The notes below the pieces were generated by a model that worked only from the letters and a program-made list of their open reading frames with translations, had not been told where the DNA came from and made no database searches. From Roseateles aquatilis (GTDB lineage Bacteria > Pseudomonadota > Gammaproteobacteria > Burkholderiales > Burkholderiaceae_C), in assembly GCF_002205645.1 (NCBI RefSeq), contig NZ_NIOF01000001.1:1178001-1242000 (forward strand): a DNA stretch of 64,000 nt, given 5' to 3'. Both the position numbers and the translations under genes were made by a program. The first letter of the stretch is position 1. Every line of letters starts with the position of its first letter. This document shows, one piece after another, positions 34,877 through 43,954 of this stretch.

Positions 34877-35800
34877 TCACCAGCCGCCGTCCTCCCCCGC
34901 GGCGGCCTCGCGGTGCGGCTCGAAACGTTCCGCCAGGAAGTCCACCAGCGCGCGGGTCTTGGCCGGCAGCAGCGCGCGGGTCGGAAAGACCAGGTGGATG
35001 TCCGCCGGCGGCAGCGCCCACTCCGCCAGCACCGCGCGCAACCGCCCCGAGCGCAGCATCGGCGCCGCCTCCCACATCGACCGGATCAGCAGGCCGTGGC
35101 CGTCCAGGCCCCAGGCGAGCACGCTCTCCCCGTCGTTGGAGGCGAGCGGGCCGCGGACCTTCACGGTGTCCTTGCGCGTGCCCTGCGTGAAGTGCCAGGT
35201 ACCGAAGGTCTCGTCGTTCTCGCGGATGAAGAGGCAGGCGTGCCGCGCCAGGTCGCGCGGCGACGCCGGCTCCCCGGCGCGCTTCAGGTAGGCCGGCGAC
35301 GCGCACAGCACGCGCCGGTTGCGCGCCAGCAGCCGCGCCGTGAGCCGCGCGTCCGGCAGGTCGCCGACATGCACCTGCAGGTCCAGGCCCTGCTCGACCA
35401 GGTTCACCGGGCGGTCGGTGAGCGCCAGCTGGACCTCGACGTCCGGGTACTTGCGCGCGAACTTCGACAGCGCCGGCGCGATGTGCCTGCGCCCGAAGCC
35501 GAAGCTCGCCGCCACCCGCACCAGCCCCTTGGGCACCGCGTGCTGCCCGGCGACGCTGCGCTCCAGCGCCTCCAGGTCCTCCAGCACGCGGGCGCCGTCG
35601 ACGAGGTAGGTCTCGCCCTCCGGCGTGAGGCCGATGCGCCGCGTCGTGCGCTGCAGCAGGCGCACGCCCAGCCGCCGCTCGATCGCCGCCAGCCGCTTGC
35701 TCACCGCCGGCGGCGTCACGCCCAGTTGCTGCGCGGCCGCCGCCAGGCTGTCGTGCTTGACCAGCAGCGCGAAGAAGGCCAGATCCGAGAAGCCGTCCAT
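34877..35800 (-). CDS. LysR-family transcriptional regulator
   Basis: 307 residues from ATG 35800. The N-terminal HTH ([29 protein letters not shown]; about residues 14-42, given in part) and the substrate-binding domain ([20 protein letters not shown]) are typical. It is divergent from the hydrolase-leuCD operon, with a candidate T-N11-A operator in the 158-bp gap, so it most likely controls that operon with a pathway intermediate as inducer. Confidence 0.9.
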   Translation of the reverse strand: MDGFSDLAFFALLVKHDSLAAAAQQLGVTPPAVSKRLAAIERRLGVRLLQRTTRRIGLTPEGETYLVDGARVLEDLEALERSVAGQHAVPKGLVRVAASFGFGRRHIAPALSKFARKYPDVEVQLALTDRPVNLVEQGLDLQVHVGDLPDARLTARLLARNRRVLCASPAYLKRAGEPASPRDLARHACLFIRENDETFGTWHFTQGTRKDTVKVRGPLASNDGESVLAWGLDGHGLLIRSMWEAAPMLRSGRLRAVLAEWALPPADIHLVFPTRALLPAKTRALVDFLAERFEPHREAAAGEDGGW

Positions 35801-35851
35801 TGGTAACTCCGGAGAACGAAAGAACTGCCGATCCGGAAATTATGCGATCTC

Positions 35852-35868
35852 GATTCACTTTCAGAATC
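35852..35868. promoter_or_regulatory. Candidate LysR operator
   Basis: GATTC-ACTTTCA-GAATC is a perfect 5-bp dyad that fits the T-N11-A LysR box. It lies between the divergent LysR gene and the hydrolase operon in a lower-GC stretch. Confidence 0.5.
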
Positions 35869-35958
35869 ACGACCATCCCCAGGGAAAGTCGGCATGACGC
35901 CCAGCGGCCGCCGCGGCGGGCCATGCCGACAGTCCCCAGCCGATCGCCAGGAACCCCC

Positions 35959-36963
35959 ATGCCAAACGCCCCAGAGATCGCCGGCAGCGCCGCCAACGCC
36001 GCGAGCGTCACGCGCGCGGACGAAGCGCCGACGCCGGCCCGTGCCGCGCCGTCGCCCGAGGTCGTCTCCGACGACCTCGCCGCGTTGCTGCCCGGCTTCA
36101 CGCACGGCAGCGTCGCCACCGCCGAGGGCGTACGCATCCATGTCTCCACCGCCGGCACCGGGCCCGCCCTGCTCTTGCTGCACGGCCATCCGCAGACGCG
36201 CGCCATCTGGCACCAGGTCGCGCCGCGACTCGCGGAGCGCTTCACCGTCGTCGCGGCGGACCTGCGCGGCTACGGCGACTCTTCCAAACCGGACGGCGAT
36301 GCCGGGCATGCCGCCTACAGCAAGCGCACGATGGCGGCGGACATGCTGCGCGTGATGCGCGCGCTGGGCCATGCGCGCTTCGACGTGCTGGCGCACGACC
36401 GCGGTGCCCGCGTCGCGCATCGGCTGGCGATGGACGCGCCCGAGGCGGTGCGTCGCCTGGCGTTGCTGGACATCGCCCCGACGCTGGACATGTACGAGGG
36501 CACCGGCGGCGACTTCGCCCGCGCCTACTGGCACTGGTTCTTCCTGATCCAGCCGGCCCCGCTGCCCGAGCGCCTGCTGGCCGCCGATCCGGCCGCCTAC
36601 GTGCGCGACGTGATGGGCCGCCGCAGCGCCGGCCTCGCGCCCTTCGACCCGCGCGCGCTGGCCGAGTACCAGCGCTGCCTGGCCCTGCCCGGCACCGCGC
36701 ACGGCCTCTGCGAAGACTACCGCGCCAGCGCCGGGATCGACCTGGTGCACGACCGGCTCGATCGCGCCGCGGGCCGCACGCTGACGATGCCGCTGCTGGT
36801 GCTGTGGGGCGCGCAAGGCGTCGTGCACCGCTGCTTCGAGCCGCTGATGCTGTGGCGCCGCGTCGCCGACGACGTCCGCGGCGAGGCGCTGCCCTGCGGC
36901 CATTACCTGCCCGAGGAAGCGCCGCAACCGGTGCTCGATCGCGTGCTGCCCTTCTTCGCCTGA
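35959..36963 (+). CDS. Alpha/beta hydrolase, haloacetate-dehalogenase/epoxide-hydrolase type
   Basis: 334 residues from ATG 35959 (CAGGAA upstream). [19 protein letters not shown] carries the oxyanion HG motif, and [15 protein letters not shown] the nucleophile elbow with Asp in place of Ser, as in haloacetate dehalogenases and epoxide hydrolases. [12 protein letters not shown] holds the catalytic His. A 50-residue Ala/Pro-rich N-terminal extension precedes the fold. It is first in an operon with leuC- and leuD-like genes (11-bp gap), so it may supply or process a substrate of that isomerase. Confidence 0.82.
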   Translation: MPNAPEIAGSAANAASVTRADEAPTPARAAPSPEVVSDDLAALLPGFTHGSVATAEGVRIHVSTAGTGPALLLLHGHPQTRAIWHQVAPRLAERFTVVAADLRGYGDSSKPDGDAGHAAYSKRTMAADMLRVMRALGHARFDVLAHDRGARVAHRLAMDAPEAVRRLALLDIAPTLDMYEGTGGDFARAYWHWFFLIQPAPLPERLLAADPAAYVRDVMGRRSAGLAPFDPRALAEYQRCLALPGTAHGLCEDYRASAGIDLVHDRLDRAAGRTLTMPLLVLWGAQGVVHRCFEPLMLWRRVADDVRGEALPCGHYLPEEAPQPVLDRVLPFFA

Positions 36964-36974
36964 AAGGTCGAACG

Positions 36975-38504
36975 ATGAGTCCTTCCCACCCCTCCCCGTC
37001 AACCGCCGGTTCCGGCGCCGCGCCTGGCGCGGCGTCCGATGAGGCATCCGATACCGCGCGCCAGGCGGAGGACGCGCGTCGGCAGGCGCCGCGCAGCCTC
37101 TACCGCAAGCTCGTGGACAGCCACGCCGTCGCCGAGCTCGACGCCGAGAACGTGCTGCTGTTCTGCGACCTGCACCTGATGAACGAGTACACCAGCCCGC
37201 AGGCCTTCGCCGGGCTGCACGAGCAGGACCGCGGCGTCGCCATGCCGGGCCAGAACGTCGCGGTGGTGAGCCACATCATCCCGACGCATCCGGTGCCGTC
37301 GCGGCTGCGCGTGATCGCCGACGCGGCCTCCGCGCTGCAGGCCACCAACCTCAAGCGCAACTGCGACCGGCACGGCATCCCGCTGTTCGACACCACCGAC
37401 GCGCTGCAAGGCATCGAGCATGTCGTCGCGCCGGAGCACGGGATGATCCGTCCCGGCATGGTGGTGATCTGCGGCGACAGCCACACCACCACCTACGGCG
37501 CGCTGGGCGCGCTGGGTTTCGGCATCGGCACGACCGAGGTCGAGCATGTGCTGGCGACGCAGACGCTGGTCTACCGCGTCGCGAAGGACATGCGCATCCA
37601 CGTCGACGGCCGGCTGCCGATCGGCACGACGTCCAAGGACCTGGTGCTGGCCATCATCGGCCGCATCGGCGCGCAGGGCGCGCGCGGTTTCGTCGTCGAG
37701 TTCCGCGGCGAGGCCATCGCCGCGCTGTCGATCGAGGCGCGCTTCACGCTGTGCAACATGGCGGTCGAGGCCGGCGCGCGCGGCGCGCTGATCGCGCCGG
37801 ACGCGACGGCGATCGACTACGTGCTCGCGCGCTGCCCCGACATCGCCGGCCCGCATCGGGACGCCGCGCTCGCCCATTGGCGGTCGCTGCGCAGCGACGA
37901 CGGCGCGGTCTTCGACGTCGAGCATCGCTTCGACGCGAGCGAGGTGGCGCCGCAGGTCACCTGGGGCACCAGTCCCGACCAGGTCGCGGCCGTCGACGCG
38001 CGCATCCCCGATCCGTCCGGCATGCCGGACGGCCCCGTCCGCGGCAGCGCCGAACGCGCCCTGCGCTACACGCGCCTGAACGCCGGCGCGCCGCTGGAGG
38101 GCACGCCCATCCAGCATGTGTTCATCGGCTCCTGCACCAACGGTCGCATCGAGGATCTTCGCGCCGCGGCGGCCGTGCTGCGCGGCCGGCACGTGGCGGC
38201 GGGCGTGCGCGCGATGGTCGTGCCGGGGTCCGGCGCGGTGCGCGCGGCGGCCGAGGCGGAGGGGCTGGACCGTGTCTTCATCGACGCTGGGCTCGAATGG
38301 CGCCAGCCGGGATGCTCGATGTGCCTGGCGATGAACGACGACGTGCTGGCCGACGGCGTGCGCTGCGCGTCGACGACCAACCGCAACTTCGAGGGCCGCC
38401 AGGGGCGCGGCGCCATCACCCACCTGATGAGCCCGGCGATGGCCGCCGCGGCGGCGGTCACCGGCCGCATCACCGACGTCCGCCGCCTGGAGACCCTGTC
38501 ATGA
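36975..38504 (+). CDS. leuC: Isopropylmalate isomerase-type hydro-lyase, large subunit
   Basis: 509 residues from ATG 36975. The [4Fe-4S] ligands are C387 (GSCTNGR) and C447/C450 (CSMC). VICGDSHTTTYGALGALGFG and the VVSHIIPTHP segment are family motifs. It should isomerise or dehydrate a 2- or 3-substituted malate. The usual LeuC is about 470 residues; here the N-terminus is about 35 residues longer and low-complexity. The substrate may not be isopropylmalate, because no leuB follows and the neighbours are a dehalogenase-like hydrolase and a LysR regulator. Confidence 0.85.
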   Translation: MSPSHPSPSTAGSGAAPGAASDEASDTARQAEDARRQAPRSLYRKLVDSHAVAELDAENVLLFCDLHLMNEYTSPQAFAGLHEQDRGVAMPGQNVAVVSHIIPTHPVPSRLRVIADAASALQATNLKRNCDRHGIPLFDTTDALQGIEHVVAPEHGMIRPGMVVICGDSHTTTYGALGALGFGIGTTEVEHVLATQTLVYRVAKDMRIHVDGRLPIGTTSKDLVLAIIGRIGAQGARGFVVEFRGEAIAALSIEARFTLCNMAVEAGARGALIAPDATAIDYVLARCPDIAGPHRDAALAHWRSLRSDDGAVFDVEHRFDASEVAPQVTWGTSPDQVAAVDARIPDPSGMPDGPVRGSAERALRYTRLNAGAPLEGTPIQHVFIGSCTNGRIEDLRAAAAVLRGRHVAAGVRAMVVPGSGAVRAAAEAEGLDRVFIDAGLEWRQPGCSMCLAMNDDVLADGVRCASTTNRNFEGRQGRGAITHLMSPAMAAAAAVTGRITDVRRLETLS

Positions 38505-39166
38505 CACCCGTCCACCGCATCGAGGGCCGCACCGCCGCCCTGCGCATCGAGAACCTCGACACCGACCAGATCATGCCCAAGCAATTCCTGCGCGGCATCG
38601 ACAAAAACGGCCTGCGCGACGGACTGCTGTACGACCTGCGCTTCGACGCGGCCGGCCGGGCGCGACCGGACTTCGTGCTGAACCGCCCCGACCACGCCGA
38701 CGTGTCGGTGCTGATCGCCGGCTCCAACTTCGGCTGCGGGTCGAGCCGCGAGCACGCGGTCTGGGGCCTGCAGCAGGCGGGCATCCGCGCCGTGGTGGCG
38801 CCGAGCTTCGGCGAGATCTTCTATTCCAACGCGATGGGCAACGGGCTGCTGCTGGTGACGCTGCCGGAGGCGGACGTCCGGCGGCTGATGGCCGAGGCCG
38901 ACGCGGTGCCCGGCAACGCCGTGAGCATCGATGTCCAGACGCAGACGCTGCGCAGCGGCTCGGGCAGCGTCCAGGCCCGCTTCGACCTGCTCGCGCGGCA
39001 TCGCCGGATGCTGCTCGACGGGCTGGATGCGATCGGCCTGTCGCTGACCTACCGCGACCGGATCGACGCCTTCGCCCGCGCGCACTGGGCCGCGCAACCG
39101 TGGTTGAAGAACGTGGCCGCCAACGCTATCGCGAGCATCGCCGAGCCCCCGCCACGCAGCCGATGA
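38501..39166 (+). CDS. leuD: Isopropylmalate isomerase-type hydro-lyase, small subunit
   Basis: 221 residues from ATG 38501, overlapping the leuC stop by 4 bp (ATGA). NLDTDQIMPKQFL and AGSNFGCGSSREHAVW are the LeuD swivel-domain signatures. It completes the active site of the leuC product. The C-terminal 40 bp overlap the end of the convergent EamA transporter gene. Confidence 0.9.
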   Translation: MTPVHRIEGRTAALRIENLDTDQIMPKQFLRGIDKNGLRDGLLYDLRFDAAGRARPDFVLNRPDHADVSVLIAGSNFGCGSSREHAVWGLQQAGIRAVVAPSFGEIFYSNAMGNGLLLVTLPEADVRRLMAEADAVPGNAVSIDVQTQTLRSGSGSVQARFDLLARHRRMLLDGLDAIGLSLTYRDRIDAFARAHWAAQPWLKNVAANAIASIAEPPPRSR

Positions 39167-40178
39167 CCGCGACGGTCACGCCCAGCATCGCGGCGCTGAC
39201 CGGCTCCTGCAGCAGCCCGGCCGCCAGCGCGAGCCCGAACAGCGGCTGCAGCAACTGCAGTTGCCCGACCGCCGCGATGCCGCCCTGGGCCAGCCCGCGG
39301 TACCAGAAGACGAAGCCGATCAGCATGCTGAACAGCGAGACGTAGGCCAGCCCGGCCCAGGCCGGCGCGCCGACGCCGGCGAAGGTCGCCGGCAGCGTCA
39401 GCAGCGCGACGACGAGCATCGGCGGCAACGACAGCACCAGCGCCCAGCAGATCACCTGCCAGCCGCCGAGCGAGCGCGACAGCTTGGCGCCCTCCGCGTA
39501 ACCGAGCCCGCAGACCAGGATCGCGGCCAGCATCAGCAGGTCGCCGGCCGGCGCCGCCGTCAGGCCCTGCGCGGCGGCGAAGCCGATGACCAGCAGGCTG
39601 CCCAGGACGGAAAAGACCCAGAACGCCGCGCGCGGTCGCTCGCCGCCGCGCAGCACGCCGAAGGCGGCGGTGGACAGCGGCAGCATCGCGATGAAGACGA
39701 TCGAGTGCGCCGACGTCACATGGCGCAGCGCCATCGCGGTCAGCAGCGGGAAGCCAATGACGACCCCCACCGCCACGATGAGCAGCGGCACCGCGTGCGC
39801 GCGCGATGGTCGTGGGGCCCTCAGCAGCAACAAGGCGATCAGCGCCACCACACCCGCGATCGACGCGCGGGCGACGGTGAGGAAGAGCGGATCGAAGTCC
39901 CGCACCGCCAGCCGCGTGGCCGGCAACGAGCCGCTGAAGATCAGCACGCCGATGAAGCCGTTCAGCCAGCCGCGGGCCGCGGCATCCTTGCCGGCCCCCG
40001 CCAGGCCGACACCAGCGGCGCCTCCACGGCCACCGTCGACATCGCCTTCGGCGGCCTTCCCGCCGGCCCTGGCATCGCGATCGCCCGCGACGATCGTGCC
40101 GGCAGGAGCGCTCGTGCCGGTCGCCGCCGTGTCGCCGACGGCGACGCCAATGGGGGCGGACTTGGTGACCCTGCTCAT
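39126..40178 (-). CDS. EamA-family (DMT) transporter with long N-terminal tail
   Basis: 350 residues from ATG 40178. About 60 residues of Gly, Ala and Asp (GDRDARAGGKAAEGDVDGG) precede the ten helices, which is unusual for the family; a later start near WLNGFIGVLIFSG cannot be excluded. The helical part has the usual ARASIAGVVALIA and GLAYVSLFSMLIGFVFWYR features. It is divergent from the MocR regulator (111-bp gap), which probably controls it. Confidence 0.85.
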   Translation of the reverse strand: MSRVTKSAPIGVAVGDTAATGTSAPAGTIVAGDRDARAGGKAAEGDVDGGRGGAAGVGLAGAGKDAAARGWLNGFIGVLIFSGSLPATRLAVRDFDPLFLTVARASIAGVVALIALLLLRAPRPSRAHAVPLLIVAVGVVIGFPLLTAMALRHVTSAHSIVFIAMLPLSTAAFGVLRGGERPRAAFWVFSVLGSLLVIGFAAAQGLTAAPAGDLLMLAAILVCGLGYAEGAKLSRSLGGWQVICWALVLSLPPMLVVALLTLPATFAGVGAPAWAGLAYVSLFSMLIGFVFWYRGLAQGGIAAVGQLQLLQPLFGLALAAGLLQEPVSAAMLGVTVAVIGCVAGARRCSR

Positions 40179-40232
40179 CCGGATGCCCTGCTGTCGTGGA
40201 GGTGAAGCGGCAGCGTAACCAGTGCCATCAAT

Positions 40233-40248
40233 ACAATCAAAAAATTGT
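40233..40248. promoter_or_regulatory. Candidate MocR operator/promoter
   Basis: ACAAT-CAAAAA-ATTGT is a 5-bp dyad in a short AT-rich block between the divergent MocR and EamA genes. It overlaps the likely -35/-10 region of the transporter gene (ATGACA and TATTGA on the minus strand). Confidence 0.45.
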
Positions 40249-40289
40249 CATGCATACAGGACGCACCCGATGTGTCCTCGTGGAGCGCC

Positions 40290-41624
40290 ATGCCCAAGGC
40301 CCGATACAAGACGCTGGTGGACCGGCTCGCGGCGGAGATCCGCGCCGGTGACCTGCCGCCCGGCACGCGTTTGCCGACGCACCGTCAGCTTGCCGAGCGC
40401 GAGGGCTTCGCGCTGGTCACCGCGACGCGCGTCTACGCCGAGCTCGAGGCGATGGGCCTGATCAGCGGCGAGACCGGCCGCGGCACCTTCGTCAAGGAGA
40501 CCGCCCTGCCGCCCGGCCAGGGCGTGGACCTGGACGCGGTGGCGACGGACATGGTCGACCTGAGCTTCAACTACCCATCGCTGCCCGGGCAGGCGGAGCT
40601 GCTGCGCGGTGCGCTGCGCCAGCTCGCCGGCGCGGGCGGGCTGGAAACGCTGCTGCGATACCAGCCCCATGGCGGCCGGCCGCTGGACCGCGCCGCGATC
40701 GCGCGGCATCTGCCGCGTCGCGGCATGACGGTCGGCGGTGAACAGGTCCTGGTCGTGGACGGCGCTCAGCACGGCCTGGCGGTAACGGCGATGGCGCTGC
40801 TGCAGCCCGGCGACGTGGTGGCGGCCGATGCGCTCACCTACCCGGGCTTCCGGCTGCTGGCGGAGATGCATCGGCTGGAGCTGGTGCCGGTGCCCGCGGC
40901 GGGCCAGGGGCCCGACCTGGACGCGCTGGAGGCGCTGTGCCGCAAGCGGCGCGTGAAGGCGATCTACACGATGCCGACGCTGAACAACCCGCTCGGCTGG
41001 GTGATGGGCCTGAAGCGGCGGCGCGAGCTGGTCGTGATCGCGCGCCGGCACGGCTTGCTGGTCATCGAGGACGGCGCCTATGCCTACCTCGCCGAGGATC
41101 CGCCGCCACCGCTGGCGATGCTCGCGCCGGAGCTGACCGTGCATGTCTCGGGTTTCTCGAAGAGCGTCGCGGCGGGGCTGCGGGTCGGCTTCGTCGTCGC
41201 GCCGACGGCATGGGTGCCGAAGCTGGAGCGCGCCATCCGCGCCACCACCTGGAACACGCCGGGCGTCATGACCGCCATCACCACCGGCTGGCTGGAAGAC
41301 GGCACCGTCGCGCGGCTCGAAGTCGAGAAGCGCCGGGACGCGACGCTGCGGCAGCGCCTGGCGGCCGAGATGCTCGGCCCGCTCCAGCGCGTGGGGCATC
41401 CGGCGTCGTATTTCGTCTGGCTGCCGCTGGGCGAGGACGTGCGCGCCGATCAGGTCGCCATGGCGCTGAGCCGCGAGCGCGTATCCGTGTCGACGGCCGA
41501 GCCCTTCGCCACCACGCGGCCCGTGCCGCATGCGATCCGGCTGGCGTTGGGGTCGGTCGACCTGGCCGCGTTGCGGGAGGGACTGGTCAAGGTGCGGGAG
41601 GTGATTGAGGCAAGGACGTATTGA
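40290..41624 (+). CDS. MocR/GntR-type regulator with aminotransferase domain
   Basis: 444 residues from ATG 40290 (GTGGAGCGCC upstream). The N-terminal GntR winged helix (PPGTRLPTHRQLAEREG) joins a type-I aminotransferase domain. The PLP-binding Lys is K291 in SGFSKSVAAGLRVGF. YTMPTLNNPLGWVM is the family's N-P-x-G motif. MocR proteins bind PLP and regulate vitamin B6, GABA or amino-acid genes. Divergent from the EamA transporter, which it likely controls. Confidence 0.92.
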   Translation: MPKARYKTLVDRLAAEIRAGDLPPGTRLPTHRQLAEREGFALVTATRVYAELEAMGLISGETGRGTFVKETALPPGQGVDLDAVATDMVDLSFNYPSLPGQAELLRGALRQLAGAGGLETLLRYQPHGGRPLDRAAIARHLPRRGMTVGGEQVLVVDGAQHGLAVTAMALLQPGDVVAADALTYPGFRLLAEMHRLELVPVPAAGQGPDLDALEALCRKRRVKAIYTMPTLNNPLGWVMGLKRRRELVVIARRHGLLVIEDGAYAYLAEDPPPPLAMLAPELTVHVSGFSKSVAAGLRVGFVVAPTAWVPKLERAIRATTWNTPGVMTAITTGWLEDGTVARLEVEKRRDATLRQRLAAEMLGPLQRVGHPASYFVWLPLGEDVRADQVAMALSRERVSVSTAEPFATTRPVPHAIRLALGSVDLAALREGLVKVREVIEARTY

Positions 41625-41630
41625 GCCGGC

Positions 41631-42551
41631 TCAGCCCGGCTGCCGATACACCAGCACCTTCAGCGCCCGCTCCTCCGACGCATCGGCGAAGACGGCGGGG
41701 TTGGCGACACGTTCGACGAACGCCAGCTCTGGCGCCTCCTGCGCGACGGTCTCTCGCAGGAAGTCGCTGCCCAGCTTCGGCGTGTTGAGGCAGACCAACG
41801 CATGGCCGCCCGGCGCCAGCAGCTCGGGCAACCGGCGCACGAGCCGCGCGTAGTCCTTGGTCGCGACGAAGCTGCCCTTCTGATAGCTGGGCGGGTCCAT
41901 CACGACGAGGTCGTAGGGCCCGCCACGGCGGATCTTTCCCCAGGAGTTGAAGATGTCGTGGGCATGGAAGGCCACCTGGGCCTGCACACCATTGAGCTGA
42001 TGATTGCGCCGCCCGGTGCCGAGCGGGCCGCGCGCCATGTCGTAGTTCTCCACCTCGCCCGCGCCGGCCTGCCGCGCGACGACCGAAAACGCGCAGGTGT
42101 AGGCGAACAGGTTGAGCACCTTGCCGCCCGGATTTCGCGCGGCCCAGCGCCGCACCCAGCGGCGGCCTTCGGCCATGTCGAGGAAGAAGCCGTGGTTCTG
42201 CCCATGGGCCAGATGGACGAGGAAACGCGCGCCGTCCTCCTCGACGACGTGTTCCTCGGGGATGGCGCCGGCCATGACGCGGTTGGTCGGGCGGTTCTCG
42301 TCGCGATGCTGGAAGACCCAGTTCAGCGGCTCGCCCGGGGCGATCTGCGCCCAGCGTGCGGCGAGGGCGTCACCGATGCGGGCCAGTTCCTCCTCGGCCA
42401 CGGGGGCGAAGCTGGTCAGCAGCCAGACCGGCGGGAAGACGTCCAGCGACCATTGCTCGCAGCCCGGGTGCAGGCCACCCCGCCCATGGAAGACGCGGCA
42501 GGCGTCGGTGGGTCGGGCAAGCGTGGCGATGACGTCGAGGAGCGGCTGCAT
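41631..42551 (-). CDS. RlmI/RlmK-like SAM-dependent methyltransferase
   Basis: 306 residues from ATG 42551. The methyltransferase core is GKVLNLFAYTCAFSVVARQAG (SAM loop), VENYDMARGPL, and the catalytic YDLVVMDPPSYQKGSF, as in RlmI/RlmK and related rRNA m5C methyltransferases. The N-terminal domain is not the PUA domain of RlmI but an unrecognised 120-residue part. Convergent with the MocR gene (6-bp gap). Target RNA not known. Confidence 0.85.
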   Translation of the reverse strand: MQPLLDVIATLARPTDACRVFHGRGGLHPGCEQWSLDVFPPVWLLTSFAPVAEEELARIGDALAARWAQIAPGEPLNWVFQHRDENRPTNRVMAGAIPEEHVVEEDGARFLVHLAHGQNHGFFLDMAEGRRWVRRWAARNPGGKVLNLFAYTCAFSVVARQAGAGEVENYDMARGPLGTGRRNHQLNGVQAQVAFHAHDIFNSWGKIRRGGPYDLVVMDPPSYQKGSFVATKDYARLVRRLPELLAPGGHALVCLNTPKLGSDFLRETVAQEAPELAFVERVANPAVFADASEERALKVLVYRQPG

Positions 42552-42776
42552 GGGGGACTCGCGGAAGGGGCGCCAGTGTAGACAGGCGGCCAGGGCCCGG
42601 GCGGCGGGGCGTCATGTCGTCGACAGCCGAAGGCGGGAAGATGGCCGTCGCACAAAGGCAAGGCGCCTGTGGTCCGGGCGACTCGTTCACCCCAGTAAGA
42701 GGGGTCGCTCCTCCGCCCCGCCTTCTTTACAGTCCAGCTCCAACAGAAAAGAACCAGATTGATCAGGGAGGGCGGC

Positions 42777-43295
42777 ATGGCAACCCATGCACGCGGAATC
42801 GCTTTGCACCGCGTTTTGTACCGCGCTTTGCACCGTGTCTCGCACGGCGGCTCGACGGGCCGTCTCACGCTGACGGCCATCGCGACGGCGCTGCTGCTAT
42901 CGCCATTGACGGCCGTTCGCGCGCAGCAGGTCTACAAATGGGTCGATGCCGAGGGCCGCGTCCATTATTCGGAGCGCAAGCCGGTCGATCCGGCGGTCAA
43001 GCCCGCCGAGATCAAGCCGCCCCCGCCTCCGCCGCCACAACCCGTGCCCGCGCCCAAGCCGCCGACGACGACGCAGGTCCGGCCGCACGCCCCCGTCGAT
43101 CCGGGGTTTCATCACCCGACCGGCAAGAAGGTCCCGGAGTCCCTCTCCGCGGGTTTGAATCCCGAGACGGACGCCTACCGCTGCGCGCTGGCGAAGGATG
43201 TGCTCAGCGGCGCGGTGGTGCATGGCAACCGAAAACCGACGGACGACTACGACCGCGCCACCGCGCACGGCGACATCAAGCTGTTCTGCAAGTAG
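42777..43295 (+). CDS. Exported DUF4124-domain protein
   Basis: 172 residues from ATG 42777 behind GGGAGGGCGGC. A long signal peptide (TLTAIATALLLSPLTAVRA, cleavage near residue 48) leads to the DUF4124 motif VYKWVDAEGRVHYSERKP. A Pro-rich linker (PPPPPPPQPVPAPKPP) and a Cys-containing C-terminus (YRCALAKDVLSG, IKLFCK) follow. DUF4124 proteins are periplasmic and of unknown role. Confidence 0.82.
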   Translation: MATHARGIALHRVLYRALHRVSHGGSTGRLTLTAIATALLLSPLTAVRAQQVYKWVDAEGRVHYSERKPVDPAVKPAEIKPPPPPPPQPVPAPKPPTTTQVRPHAPVDPGFHHPTGKKVPESLSAGLNPETDAYRCALAKDVLSGAVVHGNRKPTDDYDRATAHGDIKLFCK

Positions 43296-43444
43296 GCGAA
43301 TCTCCGGTCGGCGCGACGCGCGCCGTGGCGGGCCAACAAGCGCCAACAAGCGCCACAGGACTTGACACAGCTTTACCGCCGAAGCCCTTCAAGCGCCGGC
43401 CGGCGTGTGCGACGCTGGCGGCTCCACTTCACGGGAGTCCCGAG

Positions 43445-43729
43445 ATGAAAGCAGTTCTGGGCGCCATGGCTGGCGCCGTGATCGCAGCCCTCGCGCTGAC
43501 CGCGTTGCCGGCGCACGCGCAGGAGGGCAAGGCCGCGCAGAAGCTCGAGGAACGCTTCGCCGCCGCCGACAAGGACCACGACGGCAAGCTCACCAAGGCC
43601 GAGGCGCAAGCCGGCATGCCGCGGGTGGCCAAGCACTTCGACGAGATCGACACGCAGAAGACCGGCGCCGTGACGCTGGAGCAGGTCAAGCAATTCGCGG
43701 CGGCGCAGATGAAGGACCGGAAGAAGTAG
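43445..43729 (+). CDS. Exported EF-hand protein
   Basis: 94 residues from ATG 43445. Signal peptide (AGAVIAALALTALPAHA, cleavage near 25). One complete EF-hand loop DKDHDGKLTKAE and a second, DTQKTGAVTLEQ, with weaker ligands. A small periplasmic calcium-binding protein of the EF-hand_5 type. Confidence 0.85.
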   Translation: MKAVLGAMAGAVIAALALTALPAHAQEGKAAQKLEERFAAADKDHDGKLTKAEAQAGMPRVAKHFDEIDTQKTGAVTLEQVKQFAAAQMKDRKK

Positions 43730-43755
43730 GCCGCGAAGCGGAAGTTCTCCTCGAT

Positions 43756-43793
43756 GCAGCGCCGCGATGGTCAGGATGTCATCGCGGCGCTGC
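43756..43793 (+). terminator. Strong hairpin after EF-hand gene
   Basis: A perfect 14-bp stem, GCAGCGCCGCGATG / CATCGCGGCGCTGC, with a 10-nt loop, 27 bp after the stop codon. There is no T-run, so it is a probable but not canonical terminator. Confidence 0.55.
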
Positions 43794-43954
43794 TACGCTT
43801 GCTGCCCGCATCAGAAGGCGCGCGCCATCGCGGCGAAGCGCTTCGCGGGATCACACGTGATGAATGAGGCCCTGCAAGAGTCCGTCACCGCGTGCAAGAA
43901 CGACGCACCTCCGGCGCCTTCGTCGCCGGACGGTCGCAGCAAGCAGGGAGAACC

